A stretch of 64,000 bases of DNA, from assembly GCF_025370775.1 (NCBI RefSeq), contig NZ_JAMXEX010000006.1, positions 62,001-126,000 on the forward strand, given 5' to 3'. Below the pieces are notes generated by a model, which was given only the letters and a program-made list of their open reading frames with translations, was not told where the DNA came from and made no database searches. Both the position numbers and the translations under genes were made by a program. Below, one piece after another: positions 1-9,313 of the stretch; within the stretch, counting starts at the first letter, position 1, and the number at the start of each line of letters is the position of its first letter. Source of the stretch: Ancylothrix sp. D3o. Lineage in GTDB: Bacteria > Cyanobacteriota > Cyanobacteriia > Cyanobacteriales > Oscillatoriaceae.

Positions 1-108
1 GGAATAGACCCAGCCACAGGCAAAGCGCTTTGGGGCGCACTCCTCGGCCCCTTTCGATTTACCAAGTGCCAGGATTTTTCACGAGAGCTACCCATAGAAA
101 AGTCTTGA
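1..108 (+). CDS. possible 3' end of a gene cut by the window edge
   Basis: Frame 1 is open from the first base to a TGA at 106-108 and gives 35 residues beginning GIDPATGKALWG and ending RELPIEKS, which has ordinary protein composition. No family can be recognised from so little. It may be the tail of a gene starting to the left, or a chance open frame. The following 76 bases, up to the end of the STAS gene, hold no clear terminator. Confidence 0.3.
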   Translation, partial: GIDPATGKALWGALLGPFRFTKCQDFSRELPIEKS

Positions 109-184
109 GGGAGCCTAAAAAAACATGAATCACCGCTTTGATCCTTGAGGTCAATGCGAAAACGAAAGCAGGAAGGCCGGCAAA

Positions 185-547
185 TTAACTGGCACGAGGA
201 ACACCCTCTAAAGCCTCCTCCTCAGTTTCAAAAATCTCAAACACAGAATCCATCATGGTGACTTCAAACACCAGTTTGGCTTCTGGATGGACATTGCAAA
301 TGCGGAAACTGCCTTTTACCTTATCTGCATCTCGCATACCGGCCACCAGTGAAGTGAGGCCAGAACTATCGATAAAATTCACTTGACCCAGATTCACAAC
401 GATATGGCGACTAAGCTTGGAAATACACTCTTGCAACTTTAAGCGAAATTGCCAAGCTGTTGTAATGTCCAGGCGTCCAGTGGGTGCCAAGACAATAACC
501 GTTGTGCCGTCTTGGGTTGTGTGGGTTTTTTGCTCTATATGAATCAC
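185..547 (-). CDS. STAS-domain anti-sigma factor antagonist
   Basis: This is a single STAS domain of about 120 residues, of the SpoIIAA / anti-anti-sigma type. Such proteins bind a switch kinase or anti-sigma factor and are controlled by phosphorylation of a serine. The sequence VNFIDSSGLTSL carries the conserved D-S-S-G-L loop where the phosphoserine normally sits, and a hydrophobic strand (RHIVVNLGQV) precedes it. I chose a GTG start at 545-547 because a strong purine-rich site (GAGGGGAGGG) lies just before it and because the domain begins there. An upstream ATG at 592 would add 15 residues of low-complexity sequence. No kinase or sigma partner is adjacent, so the partner is unknown. Confidence 0.85.
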   Translation of the reverse strand: MIHIEQKTHTTQDGTTVIVLAPTGRLDITTAWQFRLKLQECISKLSRHIVVNLGQVNFIDSSGLTSLVAGMRDADKVKGSFRICNVHPEAKLVFEVTMMDSVFEIFETEEEALEGVPRAS

Positions 548-764
548 GAACCCTCCCCTCGCTTCGGATAGACTTTGAAGCCGATCTGGCAACAGATCGC
601 GCTTATAACTGTAAACGAAACCGACAACTTTTTATATCTTAATGTAGCGAGATCCAACAGCCAAATTTACGAATGAGGATTCGCCCGCGATACGAATCCC
701 CAAAAAAACTATGATGACTTTTTTCGCTTGTCTTACCGCTCTGGCCAAAAGTGTCAGAAATTGC

Positions 765-1805
765 CTAGCTGTGCTGAGTGGGTGTCCAGTTTGCCCAGTC
801 TTGAGGCTTAAGGAAAGTGTTGTAAAGTTCGGCTTCGCGGCTATTGGCTTCGGGTTGATAGCCATACTCCCAACGCACCAAAGGCGGTAAAGACATCAAA
901 ATCGATTCTGTACGGCCATTAGTTTGTAAGCCGAAAATCGTTCCCCGGTCATAAACCAAATTAAACTCGACATACCGGCCCCGACGATATAGCTGGAAAT
1001 TGCGCTCATTTTCGCCATATTCCATTTGCCGCCGGCGCTCAACAATAGGCTGGTAGGCGGGTAAAAATGACCTTCCGCAGTCTTGGATAAATGCAAATAA
1101 GTCTTCCCAATTGCGGGGGGTAGGGCTGCCGATTTCGCGGCTGTGATGGGCTGCGGGGCCGTTTTGATCGGGGCCGCGATAAAGCTCACCAAAACCGTCT
1201 TGATAGTCAAAAAAGATGCCGCCTACGCCGCGAGTTTCATTGCGGTGCTTTAAATAGAAGTATTCATCACACCACTTTTTAAACACTGGATAGTATTCGT
1301 TGTGATGGTTATCGCAAGCTTTTTTGAAGGTTGTGTGAAAATGGGCTGCATCTTCGGCAAAGCCATAATAGGGGGTTAAATCTGCCCCACCGCCGAACCA
1401 CCAGACCGGCCCTGCTTCAAAATAACGATAGTTGAGGTGTACGGTAGGAATGTAGGGACTGCGGGGGTGTAGAACCATAGAGGTGCCGGTGGCATAAAAT
1501 CCGTGACCGGCTGCTTCGGGGCGTTGAGTCAAAATGGACGGTGGTAGCTGAGTGCCCCACACTTCTGAAAAATTAACACCACCTTGCTCAAATACTCCTC
1601 CTTCACGAATAACACGAGAGCGACCGCCGCCCCCTTCTGGGCGTTCCCAAGAGTCCTCAATAAACGTGCTTTGGCCGTCCAACTCCTCCAAACCTTTGCA
1701 AATTTCGTCTTGCAGTTGTTTCATAAACTGGCTGACTCGTTCGCGGGAGTCTTTTCCTGGCAAAGATGCGGATGTAATCGCCTCAGAAGTTACAGAAACA
1801 GTCAT
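765..1805 (-). CDS. hemF: oxygen-dependent coproporphyrinogen III oxidase
   Basis: HemF converts coproporphyrinogen III to protoporphyrinogen IX with O2 in haem and chlorophyll synthesis, as a soluble dimer. The 346-residue product has the usual family length and its hallmark blocks. These include [12 protein letters not shown] near residue 145, [11 protein letters not shown] near 205, and [13 protein letters not shown] at about 277-289 near the C-terminus. The ATG at 1803-1805 starts MTVSVTSEA. The frame stays open upstream to 1958, but that stretch encodes a non-family 51-residue extension, so the internal ATG is preferred. The gene is monocistronic and divergent from mrp, with about 270 bases between them that probably hold both promoters. 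Confidence 0.95.
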   Translation of the reverse strand: MTVSVTSEAITSASLPGKDSRERVSQFMKQLQDEICKGLEELDGQSTFIEDSWERPEGGGGRSRVIREGGVFEQGGVNFSEVWGTQLPPSILTQRPEAAGHGFYATGTSMVLHPRSPYIPTVHLNYRYFEAGPVWWFGGGADLTPYYGFAEDAAHFHTTFKKACDNHHNEYYPVFKKWCDEYFYLKHRNETRGVGGIFFDYQDGFGELYRGPDQNGPAAHHSREIGSPTPRNWEDLFAFIQDCGRSFLPAYQPIVERRRQMEYGENERNFQLYRRGRYVEFNLVYDRGTIFGLQTNGRTESILMSLPPLVRWEYGYQPEANSREAELYNTFLKPQDWANWTPTQHS

Positions 1806-2073
1806 AAAGTGAAATATTTTTTTTGTATTGCTGAATGGATAGGTGCCAAAGCAAGCAAAAAACGCTTTGCTGCAACGGATAATGAGAAGGAAGTTTAGCA
1901 ACTTTGTAGCTGTTTTATTGACAAAATTGCACTTACTCTGGCTCTCATTTACCAACACTACTACAAGATGCCCAAAGGGAAACGCTTAACTGAGCAAAAC
2001 TAAGGTTAAGATCCATTAAGAACAAAGGCAAAAATAGTAGCCCCGATACGCTTAGAGTGGAGAAAAACGCCCA

Positions 2074-3144
2074 ATGTCTCAGGTGCTAGATTCTAGTGCA
2101 GTATTAGAAGTGCTGCGCCCGGTGCAAGACCCCGAACTTCGCAAAAGTTTGGTGGAATTAAATATGATCCGCAATGTCAAAATTGCAGGCAGTCAGGTCA
2201 GTTTTACTCTGGTACTAACAACACCGGCTTGTCCGCTACGGCAGTTTATTGTTGAAGACTGTCAAAGGGCGGTTAAACAATTACCAGGTGTGGAAGAGGT
2301 GGTGGTAGATGTAACTGCCGAAACGCCTCAACAAAAAAGTTTACCCGACCGGCAGGGTATTGCTGGGGTAAAAAATATTCTGGCAATTTCTAGTGGTAAA
2401 GGTGGCGTTGGTAAAAGTACGGTAGCTGTTAATGTGGCGGTTTCTTTGGCTGCTGCCGGTGCAAAAGTTGGGATGATTGATGCGGATATTTACGGCCCCA
2501 ATGTGCCGACTATGTTGGGTCTGGATAATGCAAAAATAACTGTCAAAAACGGCCCGCAAGGTGAAATCCTCGAACCGGCTTTTAATTATGGCGTAAAAAT
2601 GGTTTCGATGGGTTTTTTAATTGATAAAGACCAGCCGGTGATTTGGCGGGGCCCGATGTTAAATGGCATTATTCGGCAATTTCTTTATCAAGTAACTTGG
2701 GGTGATTTAGATTATTTAATTGTGGATATGCCGCCGGGTACGGGAGATGCTCAATTAACTTTGTGTCAGGCGGTGCCGATGGCTGGGGCTGTGATTGTTA
2801 CAACTCCGCAAACGGTGGCGCTTCTCGACTCGCGCAAAGGTTTAAAAATGTTCCAACAATTAAAGGTGCCGGTGTTGGGAATTGTGGAAAATATGAGTTA
2901 TTTTATTCCCCCAGATATGCCTGACCGGCATTATGATATTTTTGGGTCGGGTGGCGGCGAAAAAACAGCTAAGGAGTTGGGTGTACCGATGCTTGGTTGT
3001 GTGCCGATAGAAATTCATTTGCGCGAAGGCGGAGATGTTGGCGTGCCGGTGGTGGTTGGTCAACCAGACTCGGCTTCGGCAAAGGCGTTACGGGATATTG
3101 CTCAGCGCATTGCGGGTAAGGTTTCGATGGCGGCTTTGGCTTAA
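2074..3144 (+). CDS. mrp: Mrp/NBP35-family iron-sulphur carrier ATPase
   Basis: Mrp/ApbC proteins are cytosolic P-loop ATPases that bind and hand over Fe-S clusters. An N-terminal MIP18/DUF59 domain (about 5-85) is followed by a deviant Walker A, SSGKGGVGKST, at about 106-116. The ATPase core then shows VDMPPGTGDAQLTL and the ENMSYF motif. The CxxC that usually follows ENMS in proteobacterial Mrp is replaced by IPPDMPDRHYDIFG, a pattern I recall from other cyanobacterial Mrp proteins, so cluster ligation must differ or be absent. A GC-rich hairpin about 85 bases after the stop may be its terminator. The DUF59 + ATPase order resembles chloroplast HCF101. Confidence 0.92.
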   Translation: MSQVLDSSAVLEVLRPVQDPELRKSLVELNMIRNVKIAGSQVSFTLVLTTPACPLRQFIVEDCQRAVKQLPGVEEVVVDVTAETPQQKSLPDRQGIAGVKNILAISSGKGGVGKSTVAVNVAVSLAAAGAKVGMIDADIYGPNVPTMLGLDNAKITVKNGPQGEILEPAFNYGVKMVSMGFLIDKDQPVIWRGPMLNGIIRQFLYQVTWGDLDYLIVDMPPGTGDAQLTLCQAVPMAGAVIVTTPQTVALLDSRKGLKMFQQLKVPVLGIVENMSYFIPPDMPDRHYDIFGSGGGEKTAKELGVPMLGCVPIEIHLREGGDVGVPVVVGQPDSASAKALRDIAQRIAGKVSMAALA

Positions 3145-3228
3145 GATTTACGCGGCTAAAATGCCTGTTTTTTGGAGGGGCAATCGCTGGCTTTCCGGCC
3201 CGCGCAACTGGGGCTTAAGATAAGTGGG

Positions 3229-3245
3229 GCGGGCATCTTGCCCGC
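3229..3245. repeat. GC-rich hairpin (GCGGGC-atctt-GCCCGC)
   Basis: Perfect 6-bp arms surround a 5-base loop downstream of mrp, flanked by CTTAAG on both sides. It could act as a terminator, but no clear T-run follows. It resembles the GC-rich hairpins at 35895 and 48971, so it may be one of a dispersed repeat family. Confidence 0.55.
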
Positions 3246-3404
3246 TTAAGAGTGGTTGCCCCCCTTGGGCAAGGCTGGAAAAGTTGAGTATGTTTGCTGT
3301 ACACCGTACCTGAGAAGTTGGAGAGAGTGCCGGTTTAAAAGACAGATAAAATCTCAAATCTAAAATGATATAAGCTAGGAAAAGAAAATTTAGGAGTAAA
3401 AAAG

Positions 3405-3602
3405 ATGATTCTCCCAGGTTCAGCAGTTCGGGTAAAAAATCCTGATGATATTTATTACAATTTTCAAGGACAAGTGCAACGAGTGACTGATGGTAAGGCA
3501 GCAGTTTTGTTTGAAGGAGGTAATTGGGATAAGTTAATTACTTTCCGCCTTTCAGAAATAGAAGTGGTGGATGCTACCGCCGGTCGAGGTAAAGGAAAAT
3601 AA
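3405..3602 (+). CDS. ndhS: NAD(P)H-quinone oxidoreductase subunit S (DUF3252, Ssl0352-like)
   Basis: This 65-residue basic protein starts [15 protein letters not shown] and continues [15 protein letters not shown]. That pattern matches cyanobacterial NdhS (Ssl0352), the SH3-like peripheral subunit that helps the thylakoid NDH-1 complex accept electrons from ferredoxin. Family identification is from memory of the sequence. The SD-like sequence TTAGGAG lies about 9 bases before the ATG. The gene stands alone between mrp and a repeat-filled spacer. The short charged tail (GRGKGK) is typical of a flexible end. The alternative would be an unassigned DUF3252 protein. Confidence 0.8.
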   Translation: MILPGSAVRVKNPDDIYYNFQGQVQRVTDGKAAVLFEGGNWDKLITFRLSEIEVVDATAGRGKGK

Positions 3603-3608
3603 AATTTG

Positions 3609-3750
3609 TACGTTGTCATTTGTCCTTTGTCAAGCGTCATTTGTTTTTTGGGAAAATGTATTGTTTTTCATGTTTGAGAACTTAAAATCAATGACCAATG
3701 AAATGATACATAACGATAAATGACAACGGACAAATGACAAATGACATTTA
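3609..3750. repeat. TGACAAATGAC-type short tandem repeats in inverted orientation
   Basis: Degenerate 7-9-base units (GTCATTTGTCC / TTTGTCA) run on one strand at 3614-3642. Their reverse-complement form (ACAAATGACAAATGACA) runs at about 3719-3748, filling the spacer between ndhS and the next gene. This is the kind of heptameric short repeat common in cyanobacterial spacers. The two blocks could pair into a long imperfect stem. Confidence 0.8.
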
Positions 3751-3772
3751 TTGATTAGAGGTTAAGAAAAAT

Positions 3773-4438
3773 ATGCGGCTTCCTCTCCCACAGTTTAATG
3801 CTGAGAATCGTCACCCGGATCATTTTGCGGAGGTGATTGAGACTTCGACGATGGAATTTTTGGCGCAATGTTTGGAACCGGAGGATTTGAATTTTCCGCC
3901 GATGCCGGCTTTTGGCAGTTGGGTGAAGGCGACGGATGAGGAGTCAGGAAATTTAATTTATGCGGTGGTTTATCATGCGACAACGGCGCCTATTGATTCG
4001 GTGCATCGGGCGAGGGCTTTGGGTTTGTCGTTGCAGGGTTTGAGGGAAGAACAACCACAGATTTTTGCGATGTTAAAAACAGAGTTTCGAGGGGCTATTG
4101 TGGGGTTTTCGCCGCCGGTGATCGGCAGAAATGGCAGCAAAAAACCGAGTCTGGTTTACCAGTATATTCCGCCACGTCCGCCACAAATTCACGCTAGTGT
4201 TTATCGCTGTGAACCGGCAGAAGTTGTGCATTTTAGTGAGGGGTTGGATTTTTTGCGGACGTTGTTGGAAGTGAAGGGGGCGCCGGTGGAAGCGCTGACG
4301 GCGGCGGCTATTCGTGATATTTATCAGTTCCGAAAAAGTGATCGAGAATGGTTGATTAAGGTGGGCCGGATGTTGAGTGTTTTGCTAAAGGATGATTATG
4401 ATCGCTTACGGGTGATTTTAGGCCAAGTGCATCCTTGA
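3773..4438 (+). CDS. HAS-barrel domain protein, conserved in cyanobacteria
   Basis: This 221-residue soluble protein has an N-terminal stretch (about 35-75) containing FGSWVKATDEE and LIYAVVYHATTAPI. That stretch has the short beta-barrel pattern of the HAS (HerA/ATP-synthase) barrel. The remainder is mixed alpha/beta with conserved-looking LYQYIPP-like and VHFSEGLDFLRTLL segments. No catalytic motif is visible and the function is unknown. It is preceded by the repeat block and followed by a gap of about 260 bases before the antiporter. The HAS-barrel call is by pattern and moderately sure. Confidence 0.65.
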   Translation: MRLPLPQFNAENRHPDHFAEVIETSTMEFLAQCLEPEDLNFPPMPAFGSWVKATDEESGNLIYAVVYHATTAPIDSVHRARALGLSLQGLREEQPQIFAMLKTEFRGAIVGFSPPVIGRNGSKKPSLVYQYIPPRPPQIHASVYRCEPAEVVHFSEGLDFLRTLLEVKGAPVEALTAAAIRDIYQFRKSDREWLIKVGRMLSVLLKDDYDRLRVILGQVHP

Positions 4439-4702
4439 TTGTATTGCAAATAAATCGGCCATTTGCTCTATTTCAGAGAGAAGGGGTAAATATTACATAC
4501 TAGAAAGCCTGTTTTTTAAGAAACTGCTTTTTTAGCTTACTAAACTTTGGCGGTAAATCTATCTTGCGGTGGATAGCCGGAGAGTCGCTGTTTGGTTAAA
4601 AATTAAATGAATTCAAGCGAAAATCAGTTGCCATCGGGAATAGTATAGGAAATTACATGGCTGCTGATGGCTATTGATGATTTTTATTTTTAACTGAGTT
4701 TT

Positions 4703-6799
4703 ATGGAACACTATTCAGAAGTAATTAAGGAACCGATTCTGCCTTTTGCGATTTTGTTGGTGGTGATTTTAACGGTTCCAATTGTTTTTAGAAAGTTGCG
4801 GATTCCTGAGTTGGTGGGTTTGCTGGCGGCGGGGATTATTTTAGGCCCTTTTGGGCTAAATGTGTTGACAAATAAAATGCCCACAATGGAGTTGCTATCA
4901 GATATTGGGTTGCTTTACTTGATGTTTGTGGCAGGGTTAGAAGTAGATATTCAGCAGTTTAAGAGAAAGAAAAATCGATCCCTAGTGTTTGGGAGTTTGA
5001 CTTTTATTATTCCGTTGATAGCGGGAATTTTGGTAGGTAGGCTGTTTGGTTTTGACTGGAATGCTTCGATTTTAATTGGTTCACTTTTGGCTTCCCATAC
5101 GCTGCTGGCTTATCCAATTATTAGTCGATTGGGAGTGGTGGGAGATGAGTCAGTGGTGGTTACTATTGGGGCAACAATTTTTACAGATATTGGTGCTTTG
5201 TTAGTGTTGGCGGTTTGTGTGGCAGTGGAGGCGGGGAATTTTACTATAGTTCAGTTAATGACGCTTTTGTTGTCGCTGGTGGTTTATACGGCTTTGGTTT
5301 TGTTTGGTTTTGATTGGGCGGGACGGGAGTTTTTTAAACGAACGGGGGATGAGGAAGGAAATCAGTTTTTATTTGTTTTGTTGGTGGTGTTTTTGTCGTC
5401 TTTAGGTGCTCAGTTAATTGGGGTAGAAAAGATTATTGGGGCGTTTTTGGCCGGTTTGGCGGTGAATGATGTGGTGGGAAAGGGGCCGGTTGAGGAAAAG
5501 GTTGTTTTTGTTGGCAGTGTGCTGTTTATTCCGATTTTCTTTGTCGATTTGGGTTTGCTGATTGATGTGCCGGCTTTTTTAAAAAGTGTCGCTTCAATTT
5601 GGATGCCTTTGACGATTGTTTCGGCCTTAATTGGTAGTAAGTTTTTGGCGGCTTGGTTTTCGGCTTTGATGTTTCGTTATAATCGCCCGCAAATGCTAAC
5701 AATGTGGTCGCTTTCTTTGCCGCAGGTGGGGGCAACTTTGGCGGCAACTTTGGTGGGATATCGGGCCGGTTTGCTGACGGAAGGTGTGTTAAATAGTGTA
5801 ATTGTTTTAATGTTGGTTACGGCAACTTTAGGGCCGGTGATTACGAGTTTGGTTGCACCGGCTTTAACGCATGAAAGTCATGGGGAATTTGAAGGGGAAA
5901 CCGCCCCGGCAACTGGAGAAATTTTCAAGAAAAATTTCCGGGTTGTGGTGCCGGTTTATAATCCCCAAACCCAAGAATTTTTAATTAAAATGGCGGCTTT
6001 GTTGGCGCGCCATGAAGGGGGAAAAATTGTGCCTTTGGCAATTGCAACGGCTCAGGCTCACATGGATACACCGCAAATGGAATCCGCTTTAGGCAGGGGT
6101 GAGTTGTTGTTAGAAACGGCGCAGCAACAAGGCTTGCAATTGGGGGTGGAGGTGGAGCCGGTTTTGCGAATTGATTATGATATTGACCGAGGAATTACGC
6201 ACGCAAGCCGTGAGAAAGATGCAAATTTAATTGTCATGGGATGGGGGAAACGCACTGGTTTACGGGCTCGTTTGTTTGGAAATGTCATTGATAGCGTTTT
6301 GTGGGCGGCTCATTGTCCGGTTGCGGTGACGCGGCTGTTGAAATCGCCTCTGGAATTTCAACATATTTTGGTGCCGGTGGATAATTTGAGCTATGAAGCA
6401 GTTAGACCTTTAAAATTTGCTCAAATTTTGGCTCTTGAAAATGGCGCAAAGGTGACGGTTTTAAATGTGTGTGAGCGACGGACAACTGCGACGCGGATTG
6501 CTTGGATTGAGTCGCAACTTTCGGTTTTAGTTTCTAAGTGGATTGATTCTAATAAGGTGCAAGTTGAAATTAAATGTATTGCTGAGGGTGATGTCTCTAA
6601 GGTGATTTTGAAGGCGGCGGAGTCGGCAGATTTAGTGGTTTTGCGTTCTCTGCCTCGGCGCAGTGCAGCAGGGTTGGTTATCAGTGATGTTACAACTGAG
6701 TTGCTGGAAAAATTACGGTGTTCGGTGGTAATGTTGGGTGAGCCTAATCGACCTCTCTTACCGACTTTAAAGGATTCATCAAGCAGTAAAACTGTTTGA
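4703..6799 (+). CDS. CPA2-family cation:proton antiporter with two Usp domains
   Basis: The N-terminal 390 residues are a 12-13 segment Na+/H+ exchanger domain of the CPA2 (KefB/NapA-like) type, with LVGLLAAGIILGPFGLN and a GAFLAGLAV motif typical of the family. It would exchange Na+ or K+ for H+ across the plasma or thylakoid membrane. Residues about 410-545 and 555-690 form two cytoplasmic universal-stress-protein domains. The first ends VMGWGKRTGLRARLFGNVID, the glycine-rich ATP-binding type signature. Such tails usually sense nucleotide or stress state. The gene is monocistronic, with a hairpin 55 bases after the stop. Ion specificity cannot be read from the sequence. Confidence 0.9.
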   Translation: MEHYSEVIKEPILPFAILLVVILTVPIVFRKLRIPELVGLLAAGIILGPFGLNVLTNKMPTMELLSDIGLLYLMFVAGLEVDIQQFKRKKNRSLVFGSLTFIIPLIAGILVGRLFGFDWNASILIGSLLASHTLLAYPIISRLGVVGDESVVVTIGATIFTDIGALLVLAVCVAVEAGNFTIVQLMTLLLSLVVYTALVLFGFDWAGREFFKRTGDEEGNQFLFVLLVVFLSSLGAQLIGVEKIIGAFLAGLAVNDVVGKGPVEEKVVFVGSVLFIPIFFVDLGLLIDVPAFLKSVASIWMPLTIVSALIGSKFLAAWFSALMFRYNRPQMLTMWSLSLPQVGATLAATLVGYRAGLLTEGVLNSVIVLMLVTATLGPVITSLVAPALTHESHGEFEGETAPATGEIFKKNFRVVVPVYNPQTQEFLIKMAALLARHEGGKIVPLAIATAQAHMDTPQMESALGRGELLLETAQQQGLQLGVEVEPVLRIDYDIDRGITHASREKDANLIVMGWGKRTGLRARLFGNVIDSVLWAAHCPVAVTRLLKSPLEFQHILVPVDNLSYEAVRPLKFAQILALENGAKVTVLNVCERRTTATRIAWIESQLSVLVSKWIDSNKVQVEIKCIAEGDVSKVILKAAESADLVVLRSLPRRSAAGLVISDVTTELLEKLRCSVVMLGEPNRPLLPTLKDSSSSKTV

Positions 6800-6854
6800 G
6801 AATCTGGTGGTTATTTTGAATTTATTTTTGGGATCTTATAAAGCAAAATCTTAA

Positions 6855-6877
6855 GGGTGTCGTTAACTCAGACACCC
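6855..6877 (+). terminator. hairpin after the antiporter gene
   Basis: GGGTGTC and GACACCC form perfect 7-bp arms around a 9-base loop, 55 bases past the stop codon. Only a short T-rich tail follows, so this is a probable but weak intrinsic terminator. Confidence 0.55.
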
Positions 6878-6994
6878 CTATTTCACTTGATGCCTAATAA
6901 TTTCAAGGCTTGTCAATAGAAAAAAGGTTAGGGAGGGTAACAATTTAAACTGGTGCAGAATATAAGTGAGGAATGTTTTAATTTGGGGGGGTTT

Positions 6995-7252
6995 TCAATC
7001 AACAACTCTCACCCACCCCCGCCGTACATTATAAATGAGCCGATTGATGATGTCGTGTTCGTTTTCGCTGAGAGCTTCTTTAAGAAGGGCTGCTTTAATA
7101 AGCTGCCTATCTGTGCTAGTAACGACATTAGAAAACATTACTTGTCCGTAAAGTTCTTCAAGGGTGATTTGGTACAAATAGTTGGGAAATTGCATTTTTC
7201 CGGGGAAGGTTATGGTTTTCACTACACTACTGGTTATACAAAGGGGTTTCAT
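6995..7252 (-). CDS. small conserved cyanobacterial protein of unknown function
   Basis: This 85-residue ORF lies alone on the minus strand. Its second half (TDRQLIKAALLKEALSE, then IINRLIYNVRRGWVRVVD) resembles a small cyanobacterial protein type that I recall with the pattern 'D-R/Q-L-I-AALL...INRLLYAVRRG'. That argues for a real gene rather than chance. A start at the internal Met (7195, MQFPNYLYQ) is equally possible because neither start has a good SD. The helical, charged composition suggests a small soluble or regulatory protein. No function is assigned. Confidence 0.6.
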   Translation of the reverse strand: MKPLCITSSVVKTITFPGKMQFPNYLYQITLEELYGQVMFSNVVTSTDRQLIKAALLKEALSENEHDIINRLIYNVRRGWVRVVD

Positions 7253-7624
7253 GTTTTTGTGATGACGAGCGAAGCTATCTTTGACGGATTAATGATATTT
7301 GTCTATTTTGTAAAAAAATTTCTTTATTAACTGTGACACACATCCCCACAGCTTGTGATTTTAATCTCAATATGGCTGTGATGACAGTCTCAAAGGGTTA
7401 AGATTTAAATACATTGCCTTTTGTAGCAACCTTTATGAGTCTTTACCATCTCAAAGATTAAGTTATTGTGATATTTTTGGTTGGGGCGGGTAATCAGTTG
7501 TTATCGGTTATTTTAAAGGATTGTCGCCTGCTACAAAATTTTGAGAATTTCTGAATTTTTTAGCTGCTGGGGTATAGTAGCTATCGGTTAGTTGGTTATA
7601 GATAAGTTAAGCTTGGAAATTTAA
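7253..7624. other. gene-free stretch between convergent or tail-to-head genes
   Basis: About 370 AT-rich bases with no convincing ORF, tRNA or strong hairpin. It probably carries the promoter of the 85-aa gene and the 3' trailer of the GT39-like gene. Confidence 0.5.
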
Positions 7625-9193
7625 TTATTTTTTGGGTTTCCACAGCCATACTTCTTGGTTGCGATCTATGTACAGCGGCTGGACGGGAAAATTCATTGTT
7701 CTTTCGACTTCCGACTCAGGTCTAACAGTGGCTGTATAGATAAAGATGTCGCTAAATTCTGGTGGTATTTGAGGAATATTGGGATTAATAACTAATTGAA
7801 ATCGCACTTTGGGATCAACTAAATAGCTTAAAGAAACTAAATTTCCATAGCTAGAGTTTGACAGGTTACTAACAACCAGCGGACGTTGACTTTGATTAAT
7901 TTTCCTGGCAATTTCTGGGTTACTTTGGCCCCATTCTTTAATCCACCATGTATCAGCACCGGCACTAACTCCACAGGAAATCAGCCCTAAAAATATAAGG
8001 GTTAGCGTAATGAGTTTACCTTGGATTTGAGAAGCTGCGGAACTTCTATCAAATATTTTATAGGCAAGGAAATAAGAAACCGCCAAGCGGATACCTAAAT
8101 AGCAGGGGATGAGATACCTGGCTTTTGTGGAGCGAATTCCACCGAAAGTTAAATCGGGCAGAATTATAGCCATTCCTGTTACCCCAACTAATGCCACAAC
8201 CAATAACCAGACTCGGATAGGGGTGTGTCTTATTAAAAAATAAAAGGCATAACCCACTAAAGCCAAAATAGCTAAAATTATCAGGGCGCTTGGAATTAAA
8301 TAAATTTTGGGAGAAGAGGAATTTGTATTGATATCAAAATAACCAGCCGCGATGTTTTTAACCCAGTTAATCCCTAAAGATTGCACTGTAATTGGTCTAT
8401 CTATCCACTGAAGTCTTTGAACTACGGTTTTTCTACTAATTAATATACTTATTATCCAAGGTAAAAAACTTATGCCGGCAATCACCAAACTCAAACCAAA
8501 CATTTTAAGGTTTTTAGTCCACCGGCATTTTTCAATGACCAGCATATAAATTGCGTGGGTGATTGCCACGAGCGCCGTTAAGAGATGGCTGTATAAACCT
8601 ATAATAAGACTGAGGATATAAACGCCCCACCACCTCTTTTTTTGAAGCTTTATGCTGCGTAAAAAAGCGGCTGTTGAAACTAAAATTGTGACTGTCCACA
8701 AACTGTAAGGACGGGCTTCTTGAGCGTAAAGAACATGAAAGGGAGAAACGGCTATTAATCCAGCAGCAAGCCAGCCGGTGACTGAAGAGCTAAATAACTC
8801 TAGGCACAGCCAGTAAATACTGGGAAAAATAAGTAAACTAAAAATGGCTGACAGACTGCGAATGCTGGCAATGGAATAGCCAAAAGTCTGGCCCCAAAAG
8901 CGAGCTAAGATAAAATACAGAGGCGTTAGCTGAGGTTCTTCGGCGGCTAAACCCTGAACTGTATCGAACAAGGTTTTTTCGGGAGTAGGCTGTTGGAAGC
9001 GTTGTAAATCTTGAGGGGTAAGAATTTGGCCGGTGGCCACTTGTTTGACAATTTCTGATTCCCTGTAGCCAGAAATGCGTAAAGAAGTAAAAGTTTCGTC
9101 GTACCAGTAATATTTTTTATCGATATTAAAAAAAAGAAAAGATGCACCGATTGCTATTAAGCAGAGGATAGAGTACCTGAATTTATTTGTCAT
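7625..9193 (-). CDS. GT39-like membrane glycosyltransferase
   Basis: This 522-residue polytopic membrane protein has about 10-12 hydrophobic segments. Early in it come YWYDETFTSLR and, at about residue 157, LYAQEARPYSLW. The acidic residue in the first luminal loop and the 'QEARPY' motif are hallmarks of ArnT/PMT-like (GT39/GT-C fold) enzymes, which use polyprenyl-linked sugars on the outer face of the membrane. The C-terminal 100 residues form a soluble domain. It sits before the PEP-CTERM gene and the polysaccharide cluster, so cell-surface glycan or glycoprotein modification is likely. The acceptor is unknown. Confidence 0.85.
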   Translation of the reverse strand: MTNKFRYSILCLIAIGASFLFFNIDKKYYWYDETFTSLRISGYRESEIVKQVATGQILTPQDLQRFQQPTPEKTLFDTVQGLAAEEPQLTPLYFILARFWGQTFGYSIASIRSLSAIFSLLIFPSIYWLCLELFSSSVTGWLAAGLIAVSPFHVLYAQEARPYSLWTVTILVSTAAFLRSIKLQKKRWWGVYILSLIIGLYSHLLTALVAITHAIYMLVIEKCRWTKNLKMFGLSLVIAGISFLPWIISILISRKTVVQRLQWIDRPITVQSLGINWVKNIAAGYFDINTNSSSPKIYLIPSALIILAILALVGYAFYFLIRHTPIRVWLLVVALVGVTGMAIILPDLTFGGIRSTKARYLIPCYLGIRLAVSYFLAYKIFDRSSAASQIQGKLITLTLIFLGLISCGVSAGADTWWIKEWGQSNPEIARKINQSQRPLVVSNLSNSSYGNLVSLSYLVDPKVRFQLVINPNIPQIPPEFSDIFIYTATVRPESEVERTMNFPVQPLYIDRNQEVWLWKPKK

Positions 9194-9313
9194 TTCACAG
9201 GTCGGGTTAAACAGTTTTCTCTCTGCTAAAATAGCACAACCTAGCTAAAACTTCAGCGTTGGAGAGGACTAAATTATCCGCTTTTTAGCTTCCATGATAG
9301 TAGGGGTGCTGCT

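Noticed and set aside
632-865. 77-codon minus-strand frame overlapping the hemF 3' end
   Set aside because: It overlaps the well-supported hemF in another frame and has no family-like pattern.
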